Shown here in pieces: positions 35,996-46,008 of a stretch of 64,000 bases of DNA. The notes beneath the pieces are model-generated. The model searched no databases, was not told the DNA's origin, and was given only the letters and a program-made list of their open reading frames with translations. Position 1 is the first letter of the stretch; the number at the start of each line of letters is the position of its first letter. The translations under genes and the position numbers were made by a program. Source of the DNA: Acetobacter fallax (GTDB lineage: Bacteria > Pseudomonadota > Alphaproteobacteria > Acetobacterales > Acetobacteraceae); contig NZ_WOSX01000006.1 of the NCBI RefSeq assembly GCF_011516735.1, forward strand, positions 1 to 64,000. Reading direction: 5' to 3'.

Positions 35996-36985
35996 ATGAT
36001 GAACAGAGGACAGGCCGGACGGATTGCTCTGATTGTGGCCGGGCCGACCTGCTCGGGGAAATCGGCACTTGCGCTGGCGCTCGGGTCGCGTCTTGGTGGC
36101 ACCGTTATCAATGCGGACTCAATGCAGGTGTACCGCGAACTGCGGATTCTGACGGCACGGCCCACGCCGGAGGAAGAAGCTCTGTTGCCGCATCGGCTTT
36201 ACGGGATCAGCCCGGCGGTGGAAGCGCGCAGTGTGGCCTGGTGGCGACTGGAAGCACTGGCGGCCATGGAGGAAGCGTGGAACGCCGGCCGGCTGCCGAT
36301 CCTGTGTGGGGGAACGGGGATGTATCTGCGGGCTCTCACGGATGGGCTGGCGGAAGTTCCTGATCCGGGAGCTGAGGCGCGGACTGAAGCAAGAGCGTTC
36401 TCGGTCGATCCGGAAAGGCTGCATGCCCGATTGATGGAGGTGGACCCGGAGACGGGTTCGGGGCTCAGCCCGACGGACACGCAACGCCTGGCGCGCGCCT
36501 GGGAGGTCTGGCGGGGAACCGGACACGGGCTGGCATGGTGGCGCGCACAGCCGGGGCTGCCAGCCGCGCCGTGCCGGTTTGTGGCAGTGCGCCTCGCGCC
36601 CGACAGGGCGGAACTGCGCGAGGCGATTGCCGCAAGATTTGGGGCCATGGTGGAGCGGGGCGCTGTGGAGGAGGTGCGGGCGCTGCTCGATCACGGGCTC
36701 GATCCGGCGCTGCCGGCGATGCGGGCGCACGGGGTGCCTGAACTGGCGGCAATGCTGCGCGGAGACATCAGTCTTGCAGAGGCGAAAGAGCGGGCTGTGC
36801 TCGCGACGGGACGCTACACAAAGCGGCAGGCGACCTGGTTTGGGCATCATTCTCTGGCGGCGGATGGCGATGCGGTTATTTATGAAAAGAGAATTGTCTG
36901 TTCAGAGCAATATATGGAAAGAAAATACGGGAAAATTATTTCTTTCGTGCATGAACGGATTGACGCCGGCCGATCTGGCGCTTAA
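35996..36985 (+). CDS. miaA: tRNA dimethylallyltransferase
   Basis: A 329-residue enzyme adding a dimethylallyl group to A37 of tRNAs that read codons starting with U. The P-loop is GPTCSGKSALA (about 15-25), the substrate region NADSMQVYREL and GGTGMYLRALTDGL, and the tRNA-binding end GRYTKRQATWFGHH. The last ~35 residues (after about 36880) are encoded by noticeably more AT-rich DNA and vary from the family. It starts at ATG 35996, followed by a second Met. Confidence 0.94.
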   Translation: MMNRGQAGRIALIVAGPTCSGKSALALALGSRLGGTVINADSMQVYRELRILTARPTPEEEALLPHRLYGISPAVEARSVAWWRLEALAAMEEAWNAGRLPILCGGTGMYLRALTDGLAEVPDPGAEARTEARAFSVDPERLHARLMEVDPETGSGLSPTDTQRLARAWEVWRGTGHGLAWWRAQPGLPAAPCRFVAVRLAPDRAELREAIAARFGAMVERGAVEEVRALLDHGLDPALPAMRAHGVPELAAMLRGDISLAEAKERAVLATGRYTKRQATWFGHHSLAADGDAVIYEKRIVCSEQYMERKYGKIISFVHERIDAGRSGA

Positions 36986-37102
36986 ACCCGCGCTCCCGCC
37001 ACCGGCACAGATCCGGAGGTAAACCGCCTGGCTGAGAGATCACAGCAGGATACCAGGCTCAGACAACCCGGGGGGACAAAGGCCCTGGGGGAGAAGACGA
37101 CA
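36986..37102. other. miaA-ilvB spacer with alternative stem-loops
   Basis: The 117 bases before ilvB contain GCCTGG/CCAGGC and CTGAG/CTCAG pairs that share bases and so cannot both form, plus a GGGGG-rich stretch before a GGGGGAG ribosome site. An attenuator is conceivable, but no leader peptide with Ile, Leu or Val codons is seen. Confidence 0.3.
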
Positions 37103-38917
37103 ATGAACGCGACCACACAGATGACCGCCGCTCTGCCCGAAGCCAGCACGACGCTGACCGGTGCTGAGGTTCTTATGCGTGTTCTTGTGGATCAGGGCGT
37201 CGAGGTCATCTTTGGTTATCCGGGCGGCGCGGTATTGCCGATTTACGATGCACTGTTTCAGCAGGATCGCATCCGGCATATTCTGGTGCGTCATGAGCAG
37301 GCGGCGGTGCATGCGGCGGAGGCCTATGCGCGTTCGACCGGACGTGTCGGGGTTGTGCTGGTGACGAGCGGTCCCGGCGCGACCAACGCCGTGACGGGCC
37401 TGCTGGACGCGCTGATGGATTCCATCCCGGTTGTCTGTCTGTCCGGGCAGGTGCCGGTGCCGCTGATCGGCAATGACGCGTTTCAGGAAGCGGACACGAC
37501 GGGGATCACCCGACCGGTCACGAAATATAATTATCTTGTGAAGCGTCCCGAAGATCTGGCGCCAGTGGTGAACGAGGCGTTCGAGATCGCCCGTTCGGGC
37601 CGGCCAGGTCCGGTGCTGGTCGATCTGCCGAAGAACATCACGGTCGGTCCCGCGCCCTATGAGCCCCCCTCCCGCACAACGCGTCGTTCCTATCAGCCGC
37701 GCACCGAGCCGGATCAGGATGCGGTAACGCAGGCTGTCGCGGCGATGAAGCAGGCGAAACGGCCTTTGTTCTATGTGGGTGGTGGTGTCATCAACGCCGG
37801 CCCGCAGGCCTGCGCCGATCTGACCCGGCTTGTGCATATGACAGGATTTCCCTGCACAGAGACTCTGATGGGGCTTGGGGCATTCCCGTCCAGCGACAGG
37901 CAGTTCATTGGCATGCTTGGCATGCACGGAACATACGAGGCCAATCTGGCGACGCATGACTGCGACGTTCTGATCGCGCTCGGATCGCGTTTCGATGACC
38001 GGGTGACGGGGCGCGTGGATGCGTTCTCGCCGCACTCGTTCAAGATCCACGCGGATATTGATCCGTCACAGATCAACAAGATCATTCATGTGGATCTGCC
38101 GGTTGTCGGCGATGCCGGTCGCACGATCGCGATGATGATCGGGGCGTGGGAGAAGAATGCTTCCGTGCCGGATCAGGCGGCGCTGAAAACCTGGTGGGCG
38201 CGGATCGGGGCATGGCGTTCACTGGACTGCCTGCGCTTCACGCAGGACCAGGCGCCGGACGCGGTGATCAAGCCGCAGCAGGCGATTAAGCGGATCTATG
38301 AGCTCGCTGTTGAGACCGGACGCGATACGTTCGTCTCCACGGAAGTTGGTCAGCACCAGATGTGGGCGGCTCAGTTCTTTAAGTTCGAGACGCCGAACCA
38401 CTGGCTGACATCCGGCGGTCTGGGCACGATGGGCTACGGCCTGCCTGCGGCGGTTGGCGCACAGGTGGCGCATCCTGATGCGCTGGTGATCGATGTGGCC
38501 GGCGAGGCCTCGACCCTGATGAACATTCAGGAACTGGGCACGATCGCGCAGTATCGCCTCCCGGTGAAAATCTTCATCATCAACAACCACTACATGGGCA
38601 TGGTCCGGCAGTGGCAGGAGCTTCTGCATGGTTCACGTTATTCGGAGAGTTACAGCGATGCGCTGCCGGATTTCGTGAAGCTGGCCGACAGTTTCCATGC
38701 AAAGGGTTTCCGCGCCACGAAGCTGAGCGAACTGGATGATACGATCCGCGCGGCTCTGACTCATGATGGTGCTGCGGTGATTGATATCTGTGTCGCGGAA
38801 GGGGAGAACTGCTTCCCGATGATTCCGTCCGGCGCCGCGCATAACGAGATGATTCTCGGGCCGGAGCAGGAGGTGCAGGGTGCCCGGATCACGGATGAGG
38901 GCAAAATGCTCGTCTGA
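37103..38917 (+). CDS. ilvB: Acetolactate synthase, large (catalytic) subunit
   Basis: A 604-residue TPP enzyme making acetolactate or acetohydroxybutyrate, the first common step of valine, leucine and isoleucine synthesis. The N-terminal PYR domain has the cofactor Glu in ILVRHEQAAVHAAEAYAR. The C-terminal PP domain has DVAGEASTLMNIQE with the metal-binding motif in the GEA form used by alphaproteobacteria, and HYMGMVRQWQ. Ribosome site GGGGGAG precedes ATG 37103. It leads the ilvB-ilvN-ilvC run. Confidence 0.95.
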   Translation: MNATTQMTAALPEASTTLTGAEVLMRVLVDQGVEVIFGYPGGAVLPIYDALFQQDRIRHILVRHEQAAVHAAEAYARSTGRVGVVLVTSGPGATNAVTGLLDALMDSIPVVCLSGQVPVPLIGNDAFQEADTTGITRPVTKYNYLVKRPEDLAPVVNEAFEIARSGRPGPVLVDLPKNITVGPAPYEPPSRTTRRSYQPRTEPDQDAVTQAVAAMKQAKRPLFYVGGGVINAGPQACADLTRLVHMTGFPCTETLMGLGAFPSSDRQFIGMLGMHGTYEANLATHDCDVLIALGSRFDDRVTGRVDAFSPHSFKIHADIDPSQINKIIHVDLPVVGDAGRTIAMMIGAWEKNASVPDQAALKTWWARIGAWRSLDCLRFTQDQAPDAVIKPQQAIKRIYELAVETGRDTFVSTEVGQHQMWAAQFFKFETPNHWLTSGGLGTMGYGLPAAVGAQVAHPDALVIDVAGEASTLMNIQELGTIAQYRLPVKIFIINNHYMGMVRQWQELLHGSRYSESYSDALPDFVKLADSFHAKGFRATKLSELDDTIRAALTHDGAAVIDICVAEGENCFPMIPSGAAHNEMILGPEQEVQGARITDEGKMLV

Positions 38918-39061
38918 CCTGAACTTCTGTGCGGATCGGGCTTTCGGGTCATGATCCGTCTGGGTGAAGGGCAGGTTTGCCTGTGCCTCATCTTTCCTTT
39001 TGTTCCGGTCGCGATTACAGCCGCCGGGACGTCGTAACGGCTCGGACTCCGGATTCAGTCG

Positions 39062-39622
39062 ATGAAATACACTCCCGGCCTGCCCCCGATGGTGGCCCCT
39101 TCTTCTTCCGATGGTTCTGATGAACCGCTCAGCCGGGCCGTGATGTCCGTTCTGGTCGATAATGAAAGCGGCGTTCTCGCGCGTGTTGTCGGCCTGTTCT
39201 CGGGGCGCGGTTATAATATCGAAAGTCTGACTGTGGCGCCGGTCGAGGCGGATGGCGGTCTGTCGCGTATCAATATCGTGACGTCCGGCACACCGGCGAT
39301 CATTGAGCAGATCCGGGCCCAGCTTGAGCGGCAGGTGCCAGTGGCCCGCGTGGCCAATCTGACAACGCTCGGGCCGCATATCGCGCGCGAGATGGTGCTT
39401 GTGAAGGTCGTCTCCACAGGCGAGGCCCGGACCGAGGCGCTGCGGATTGCCGAGGCGTTCCGCGCGCGCGCGGTTGATACGACGGCAAGTTCGTTTGTGT
39501 TTGAGCTGACCGGAGCAAGTGACAAGCTCGACAGCTTTGTCGAACTGATGACACCGCTTGGTCTGGCTGAAGTTTCCCGCACTGGCGTCGCGGCTCTCAC
39601 ACGGGGGCCACGCACGCTCTGA
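39062..39622 (+). CDS. ilvN: Acetolactate synthase, small (regulatory) subunit
   Basis: 186 residues with an N-terminal ACT domain (about 25-100; SVLVDNESGVLARVVGLFSG, GYNIESLTVAPVE) that binds valine for feedback inhibition, and a C-terminal ALS_SS domain. It stabilises and regulates IlvB. It lies 144 bases after ilvB in the same direction, and ilvC follows; the gaps contain no other gene. The first ~20 residues are a variable extension. Confidence 0.94.
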   Translation: MKYTPGLPPMVAPSSSDGSDEPLSRAVMSVLVDNESGVLARVVGLFSGRGYNIESLTVAPVEADGGLSRINIVTSGTPAIIEQIRAQLERQVPVARVANLTTLGPHIAREMVLVKVVSTGEARTEALRIAEAFRARAVDTTASSFVFELTGASDKLDSFVELMTPLGLAEVSRTGVAALTRGPRTL

Positions 39623-40738
<1,116 letters not shown>

Positions 40739-41060
40739 TACCAGCCAGCGTTGAGGCTGACACACGGAAAGAGAGTCCCGGGGCTCCGGCCCGCATTTCC
40801 CAAAGGTCGCAGATCTTTGAAATCCGGTTTGTTGGATAACAAACCGGGGTGAAGGGGCCTGCGGTCCCTTCCGGGTTCGGGCGGAGCCCGGGCTTCTTTA
40901 TGACGGTCAGTCTTTATGCAGGTTGGTAGAAAAGACTTTTCGGACCTGGTCCGAACCCGGCAGGGATCTGTGCCCCCTGCATCCCGGTTTGCTCAGCAAA
41001 TCGGAACCCGGAGGCTCTGGCCTCTGACAGGTCTCCGGGTGGCGCCCTGAACATCTGGCG
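40739..41060. other. ilvC-acuI convergent intergenic region
   Basis: These 322 bases hold repeat copy 2 and, after 40940, further inverted blocks (GGCAGGGATCTGTGCCCCCTG and GGAGGCTCTGGCCTC) related in style. No open frame has coding features. Confidence 0.5.
40745..40892. repeat. Dispersed intergenic hairpin repeat, copy 2
   Basis: It begins CCAGCGTTGAGGCTGACACA, as in copy 1 at 23104, and carries the same series of hairpin blocks: GTCCCGGGGCTCC, AAAGGTCGCAGATCTTT, AACAAACCGGGGTGAAGG, GGGCCTGCGGTCCC and GGGCGGAGCCC. It is placed after the ilvC stop and before the convergent reductase gene. Confidence 0.8.
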
Positions 41061-42041
41061 TCACTGAACGCGAACAATCACACGCCCATGAATTTTCCCC
41101 GCCAGCAGATCATCCGCTGCTGTGATGGCGCCGGAGAGCGGACACTCGCTGACGACTGATTCAAGTTCTTTCGGGTCGATCAGGTCCGCCAGACGCGACC
41201 ATGCTTTCAGTCGTTCTTCACGTGGGCAGGATGTGCTGTCGATCCCGAGCAGACTGATACCACGCAGAATAAACGGCGCGACGGTCAGCGGGAGATCCAT
41301 GCCCCCCGCAAGGCCACAGGCAGCAACAGCGCCGCGCGGCTGAATGGCCGCGCAGAGACTTGCCAGGACCTGCCCGCCCACAACATCGATGGCACCGGCC
41401 CACCGGGCTTTTTCAAGCGGCTTGCCTGTGCGGGTTAATGGCTCCCGGTCGATAACGTCGCTTGCGCCCAGGCTTTTCAGATAATCCGTTTCAGTCGGAC
41501 GGCCTGTGGCGGCGGCGACAATGTAACCCAGCCGGGCGAGGAGCATTACCGCAATGCTTCCGACACCGCCTGATGCTCCTGTGACGAGAATCGGGCCGCT
41601 GTCAGGGGTGACAGCCGCACGTTCCAGCGCCATGACGCAGAGCATCGCGGTGTATCCGGCGGTGCCAAGGATCATGGCTTCACGGGTCGTGAAAGCGGGA
41701 GGAAGCGGTATCAGCCACTCGCTTCTGACGCGGGCATGCTGAGCAAGGCCGCCCCAGTGCTTCTCCCCAACACCCCAGCCATTGAGCAGAACCCTGTCAC
41801 CGGGTCTGAAATGCCCGGACTCTGATTCGATCACTTGGCCAGCGAAATCAACACCGGGCACCATCGGAAAGGACTTCACGATCGGTCCTTTCCCTGTGAT
41901 GGCGAGCGCATCCTTGTAATTGATTGTGGACCATTCGACGCTGACCAGGACATCCCCTTCGGGAAGCATTGTGTCATCGATCCGATGGATCAGCGTGGTC
42001 TGCGAGTCTCCGTTTTTTTCGATCATCAGGGCATCGAACAT
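41061..42041 (-). CDS. acuI: Acrylyl-CoA reductase / YhdH-type quinone oxidoreductase
   Basis: A 326-residue zinc-independent MDR protein of the AcuI/YhdH group, which reduces acrylyl-CoA to propionyl-CoA with NADPH. It has the TINYKDALAITGKGPIVK start region, the GVDFAGQV segment and the nucleotide site VTGASGGVGSIAVMLLA near residue 155. AcuI protects cells from reactive acrylyl-CoA formed in 3-hydroxypropionate or DMSP metabolism, a possible link to the C3 cluster at 18-23 kb. Gene naming rests on family resemblance. Confidence 0.82.
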   Translation of the reverse strand: MFDALMIEKNGDSQTTLIHRIDDTMLPEGDVLVSVEWSTINYKDALAITGKGPIVKSFPMVPGVDFAGQVIESESGHFRPGDRVLLNGWGVGEKHWGGLAQHARVRSEWLIPLPPAFTTREAMILGTAGYTAMLCVMALERAAVTPDSGPILVTGASGGVGSIAVMLLARLGYIVAAATGRPTETDYLKSLGASDVIDREPLTRTGKPLEKARWAGAIDVVGGQVLASLCAAIQPRGAVAACGLAGGMDLPLTVAPFILRGISLLGIDSTSCPREERLKAWSRLADLIDPKELESVVSECPLSGAITAADDLLAGKIHGRVIVRVQ

Positions 42042-42260
42042 GCGTGGGAGTCCTTACGTCGCGCTTCCGGTTGAAGGGATGTCCGGAGAGGGTTCTGTTT
42101 TGTGGTGATCCCGGGCACATCGCCGGCGGGCGTCAATCGCTTTGACGGAGTATGAACGCGCGACCGGTCTCACAGATGCGTGGTGTCGGGGTAGCCGAGG
42201 ACTTCCTGCTGTGAGGTATTTCTGGTCAGATCGGCTTTTTTGCATGCCCGGAGCTGTTTT

Positions 42261-42611
42261 ATGACCATTAAGCGTTTGCTTCCTGAAGAACGACTAAGCG
42301 GTGCATCCGTTCATAACGGTCTCGTTTATCTGGCCGGACAGGTTGCCGATGATGCGACACTGGATGCTGAAGGCCAGACGACGGATATCCTGAAACAGAT
42401 CGACGCACTGCTGGCGGAGGCCGGGACGAGCAAAAGCAATCTGCTCTCTGTTCAGATTTTTCTGGCAGATATGAGTGATATGGCGGCCATGAACCGGGCG
42501 TGGGATGCCTGGCTGGACCGAAACAATAAGCCTGCCCGCGCAACAGTTGAGGCGAAGCTGGCTGATCCGGCCTGGAAAGTGGAAATCACCGGAATTGCGG
42601 CGATCCGATAG
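42261..42611 (+). CDS. RidA/YjgF-family enamine/imine deaminase
   Basis: 116 residues with the trimeric RidA fold. Typical parts are SGASVHNGLVYLAGQVADD near the N-terminus, the ARATVEAKLADPAWKVEI end and LSVQIFLADMSDMAAMNRAWD. RidA proteins hydrolyse reactive 2-aminoacrylate and related imines from PLP enzymes; a PLP lyase gene (metC) lies 1.3 kb away. The expected substrate Arg appears in PARATVEAKL. ATG 42261 is preferred over an upstream TTG at 42240. Confidence 0.88.
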   Translation: MTIKRLLPEERLSGASVHNGLVYLAGQVADDATLDAEGQTTDILKQIDALLAEAGTSKSNLLSVQIFLADMSDMAAMNRAWDAWLDRNNKPARATVEAKLADPAWKVEITGIAAIR

Positions 42612-42623
42612 ACTGTGAAAGTG

Positions 42624-42708
42624 GCAGGAGTCACAGACTCCTGCACCGCACTGAATTAAAAGGGATCAAAGGGGCCATGCCCCTTTTGGGTTTCAGGGCA
42701 AAGCCCTG
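42624..42708. repeat. Three tandem hairpins between convergent genes
   Basis: GCAGGAGT/ACTCCTGC (42624-42644), AAAGGGGC/GCCCCTTT (42668-42686, followed by one T) and CAGGGC/GCCCTG (42694-42708). The first is nearly the same as the hairpin at 32973-32993. Together they could stop transcripts from both sides. Confidence 0.7.
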
Positions 42709-42736
42709 AGACACCCGAACTGAATACCCTTCTTCC

Positions 42737-43672
42737 TCAACACACGTTGGCGTCTTCATTACGGGTCCGGAAATAGCGCTCGATTTCACGACGAAGACGC
42801 GGCTTGTTACCCGCCAGATCCCACACGGCCCAGATATTACGGATCAGATCCGTTTCAGGGTCGAAGTGGTTGCGCGTCAGGATATCCCAGCGGCTCTGAT
42901 AGGCACGATCGCGCTTGGAGCCATGGAAGCGATGCTCGATCGTTCCTGACAGAGCACCGATGTTTCCGGCGATATGGTGGCGGGCACGTTCCTGCCAGCG
43001 CAGAAGGGGGCGCTTATATCCTTCCGTAACCGTGCCAGGATAGCTTTCACGCACACGGTCGATCAGGGCCAGAGCCATGTGGTGATCGGCTGAACCGAGA
43101 ATGGCTGTGTCGATCAGACCGCCCAGACGATCAAGCGCACCGCGCGTCGCGGCCCAGGCATAGCCGGGATGGGCGAAGCGGTAAGGCGAGCGATGCGCGC
43201 GTGGTCCCTGCATGATCGGTTCATTGTCCATCCACAGACGGCAGAATGACCGGTGCAGGAACATGTGTTCGCCATTCGGGCCAAGATCATAACAGTCCGA
43301 CCAGGGCTGGATCACATCGAAATGCTGCAATGCCTCGACGGTTTCACTGGCCCAGTCCGGTCTGCGGAAAAAGATATCGCTGTCGATCCAGGCGACGTAT
43401 TTCCAGTCCTGAGGGAGGCTGGCGAGACCGATATTAAGGCAGCGTTCCTTAACCCAGGTGAGCGTGCGTGCCCGGACGCCAACATGATTGATGCCGGGGA
43501 TCTGGCAGGTGAACGGGCGGTCGCCATACTGACATTCGACAACAGTGAGAGCAGCGCCACTGGCGAGAATATGTGCGGCCCAGTCATGATAGATCCGATC
43601 CGGGACGGTCCAGCGGAGCGGATTGGCACGAACTGTAATGACGTGAAGCTGTTCTGCTTTCATCGCAGGCAT
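42737..43672 (-). CDS. Putative GT-A glycosyltransferase
   Basis: A 311-residue soluble protein. It has a Rossmann-like start (HVITVRANPLRW), a DxD-type nucleotide-sugar site in YVAWIDSDIFFRRPDW near residue 95 and RTLTWVKERCLNIGL before it. The middle has PWSDCYDLGPNGEHMF and the later HHMALALIDRVRES is helical. No membrane segments are seen. Related alphaproteobacterial proteins are annotated as glycosyltransferases without a known acceptor. It stands alone, convergent with ridA. Confidence 0.68.
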   Translation of the reverse strand: MPAMKAEQLHVITVRANPLRWTVPDRIYHDWAAHILASGAALTVVECQYGDRPFTCQIPGINHVGVRARTLTWVKERCLNIGLASLPQDWKYVAWIDSDIFFRRPDWASETVEALQHFDVIQPWSDCYDLGPNGEHMFLHRSFCRLWMDNEPIMQGPRAHRSPYRFAHPGYAWAATRGALDRLGGLIDTAILGSADHHMALALIDRVRESYPGTVTEGYKRPLLRWQERARHHIAGNIGALSGTIEHRFHGSKRDRAYQSRWDILTRNHFDPETDLIRNIWAVWDLAGNKPRLRREIERYFRTRNEDANVC

Positions 43673-43869
43673 ATCCGCAGAGCGGACCAGGCGGGAACAG
43701 ACGCGGAGGCGGAAACATTCCGTGCGTCAGGGGACGCGCAGACGGCGATGAGGGGCATGGATATTGATTTCCTGGACGGTGAAGCGACCCGGCGCGGGCT
43801 CGTCCAGGAATAACTGTCTCATCCGGTGTGTTGTTGATGCCGGACGGAATTTTCCTGAAAAATCCTCAT

Positions 43870-45084
43870 TCAGAGACGCATCAGGCCGTGCTCCAGATCG
43901 GCGATCAGGTCGGCAGCATCATCCAGACCGATGCTGAGACGGAAAGCCGGGTGATCGGCACGACATTCGGGCAGAGAGCGGATGACGCCTCCTGTTGTCG
44001 GCAACACAAGGCTTTCGAAGCCTCCCCAGGAGGCGCCGATTCCAAAGCGCGACAGAGAGTCGATCATTTTCTCCATTGCCGCACGCGTGCAGGAAGGCTG
44101 GAGCACCACGCTGAACAGCGGACCGGCTCCGGAAAAGTCCCGCTCCCAGAGAGCATATCCCGGATTGTCGGGTAAAGCAGGGTGCAGCACGCGAAGAACT
44201 TTCGGGTGCGTGGACAGCCATTTTGCCACTGTCAGCGCCGTGCGGGACTGGCGCGCCAGTCTTACGCCCATGGTCCGTAATCCGCGCAGTGTCAGCCAGC
44301 AATCATCCGGTCCCGCAAGTTGCCCGAGCTGGATGGCGGCATCGCGCAGACGGTGCCACTCTTCCTCAGCCGCCACGGTGATGGCACCAAGAACGGCATC
44401 GGAATGACCGCCGGGATATTTGGTCAGCGCCTGGATGGAGACATCGGCGCCCTTGTCGAACGGTGCGAAGATACCGAAACCCCAGGTGTTATCAAGAAGA
44501 AGACGGGCATCGTGTGCGTGAGCCACGCGGGCCAGCATCGGGATGTCCTGGATCTCGAACGTATGGCTTCCCGGGCTTTCGGCGAAGACGACCTGGGTAT
44601 CGGGCCGCATGAGAGCACGAAGTTCGGGCTCCCGGATCAGGGGATCGTAATAGGTTATCTCCACGCCGAAGCGTCCGAGCATCGTGTCCGCGAACCGGCG
44701 CGTGGGTCCATAGCAGGCATCGGGGATCAGGCAGTGTCCACCCGATGAGGTCCAGGTGAGGAGCGCTGTCGTGCAGGCAGCGAGGCCGGAGGAGACGATC
44801 TGTGTGTCACGTCCGTTCTCAATGGCGGCGATGGCGCGTTCAAGTTCGTGCTGGACCGGCGTCCCCATGGCGCCATAGATCGCGGTGTGATCGTAACGTT
44901 CGCTCCCGACTTTTCGCATCGTGGCGAGATCGGGGAACAGGACAGTTGAACCGCGCGTGACAGGGGTGTTGACCAGTGTTCCCGTGTCCCTGAAATGCTC
45001 GTCGTGAACGTCCGGCCTGCCAAGACGCACCAGGAGGGAATTAAGCCGGTCCCAGCCTGCGGCGACCCTGTCTTCATCTGTCAT
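43870..45084 (-). CDS. metC: Cystathionine beta-lyase (PLP)
   Basis: A 404-residue Cys/Met-metabolism PLP enzyme of fold type I. Landmarks are YDHTAIYGAMGTPVQ near residue 65, SSGLAACTTALL, LLLDNTWGFGIFAPF with the PLP Asp, and the Schiff-base Lys in ALTKYPGGHSDAVLG. WGGFESLVLP near 350 is the MetC-type C-terminal pattern. It would cleave cystathionine to homocysteine, pyruvate and ammonia, or act as a Cys desulfhydrase. It is the third gene of the XRE-sseA-metC operon, 20 bases after sseA. Confidence 0.9.
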   Translation of the reverse strand: MTDEDRVAAGWDRLNSLLVRLGRPDVHDEHFRDTGTLVNTPVTRGSTVLFPDLATMRKVGSERYDHTAIYGAMGTPVQHELERAIAAIENGRDTQIVSSGLAACTTALLTWTSSGGHCLIPDACYGPTRRFADTMLGRFGVEITYYDPLIREPELRALMRPDTQVVFAESPGSHTFEIQDIPMLARVAHAHDARLLLDNTWGFGIFAPFDKGADVSIQALTKYPGGHSDAVLGAITVAAEEEWHRLRDAAIQLGQLAGPDDCWLTLRGLRTMGVRLARQSRTALTVAKWLSTHPKVLRVLHPALPDNPGYALWERDFSGAGPLFSVVLQPSCTRAAMEKMIDSLSRFGIGASWGGFESLVLPTTGGVIRSLPECRADHPAFRLSIGLDDAADLIADLEHGLMRL

Positions 45085-45104
45085 GATCTGTTTCTCCGCA
45101 GGCG

Positions 45105-45959
45105 TTACGCCGGTGTGGTTTTTTCAATCGGAGCGCCCGGGGTCGCGGCCCATTCGGCCCAGGAACCATCATAGAGCGCGGCACTTCCCAGCCCGGCGAT
45201 TTCCGTGGCGAATGCAATGGCTGACGCTGTCATCCCGGAACCGCATGTCGCGACAATTGGCGTTGTTTCATTTGCACCAGCCTCGGCAAAGCGCTGCCGC
45301 AGCGCGTCAGCCGACAGGAAAAACCTCTCTTCTGTCAGCAATTCGCCAAAGGGAAGGCTTGCCGCACCTGGCATGTGACCGGATGACAGGCCAGGACGTG
45401 GTTCGGGTGCCGTTCCATCGAACCGGGCACGGGAGCGGGCATCAAGAATAACGGTTCCGTCGGGCGTGGCGCAGAGGGCGAGCATATCGCCCAGACCTCT
45501 GAGAAAGCGCACATTCAGGCGTGTTTCATACTGTGCTTCGGCTGGTGGTGCGGGAACACCGGTTTCGATCTGTCCTTCCGCTGCCAGCCACGCAGGGAGG
45601 CCGCCGTCAAGAACATGCACCCGCTCATGGCCAAAGAGCCGGACGAGCCACCAGGCACGACAGGATGATGCAATATTTCCCTGATCGTAGAAGATGATTT
45701 CCGAGTCCCGGGTAAGGCCGAGCTGACCGGCCAGCCGCGCGAACCGTGCCGCGGAGGGAACCATATGGGGAAGCGGATTCTCCGGATCGGAAAAGGCTTC
45801 GATGTCGAAGCGACGTGCTCCGGGCAGGCGTGTCGCGACGAACGTCTTTTCCGGGTCGGCTTGTTCGCCGGGAAGTTTTGCCGTGGCGTCGAGCAAGACG
45901 ATATCACGCACTTTCAGCGCGGCTATCAGGTCTCTGGCGGAAATGAGCGGACCGGTCAC
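45105..45959 (-). CDS. sseA: 3-mercaptopyruvate sulfurtransferase
   Basis: 284 residues, two rhodanese domains. The second has the active-site loop CGSGMTAS near residue 240, the CGSG[VM]T form that separates mercaptopyruvate sulfurtransferases from thiosulfate-using rhodaneses. It moves sulfur from 3-mercaptopyruvate to thiols or cyanide and feeds sulfur trafficking. It lies 49 bases after the XRE regulator gene and 20 bases before metC, so it is likely one transcript for cysteine/methionine sulfur handling. Confidence 0.91.
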   Translation of the reverse strand: MTGPLISARDLIAALKVRDIVLLDATAKLPGEQADPEKTFVATRLPGARRFDIEAFSDPENPLPHMVPSAARFARLAGQLGLTRDSEIIFYDQGNIASSCRAWWLVRLFGHERVHVLDGGLPAWLAAEGQIETGVPAPPAEAQYETRLNVRFLRGLGDMLALCATPDGTVILDARSRARFDGTAPEPRPGLSSGHMPGAASLPFGELLTEERFFLSADALRQRFAEAGANETTPIVATCGSGMTASAIAFATEIAGLGSAALYDGSWAEWAATPGAPIEKTTPA

Positions 45960-46008
45960 AATGCTGTCTCCTCCCTGCGTCCGGGCTGGACGGCGGGAGG
46001 AGAGTCAA

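Noticed and set aside
36986-37102. Leader-peptide attenuator for ilvB
   Set aside because: Alternative stems exist, but no short frame rich in Ile, Leu or Val codons was found.
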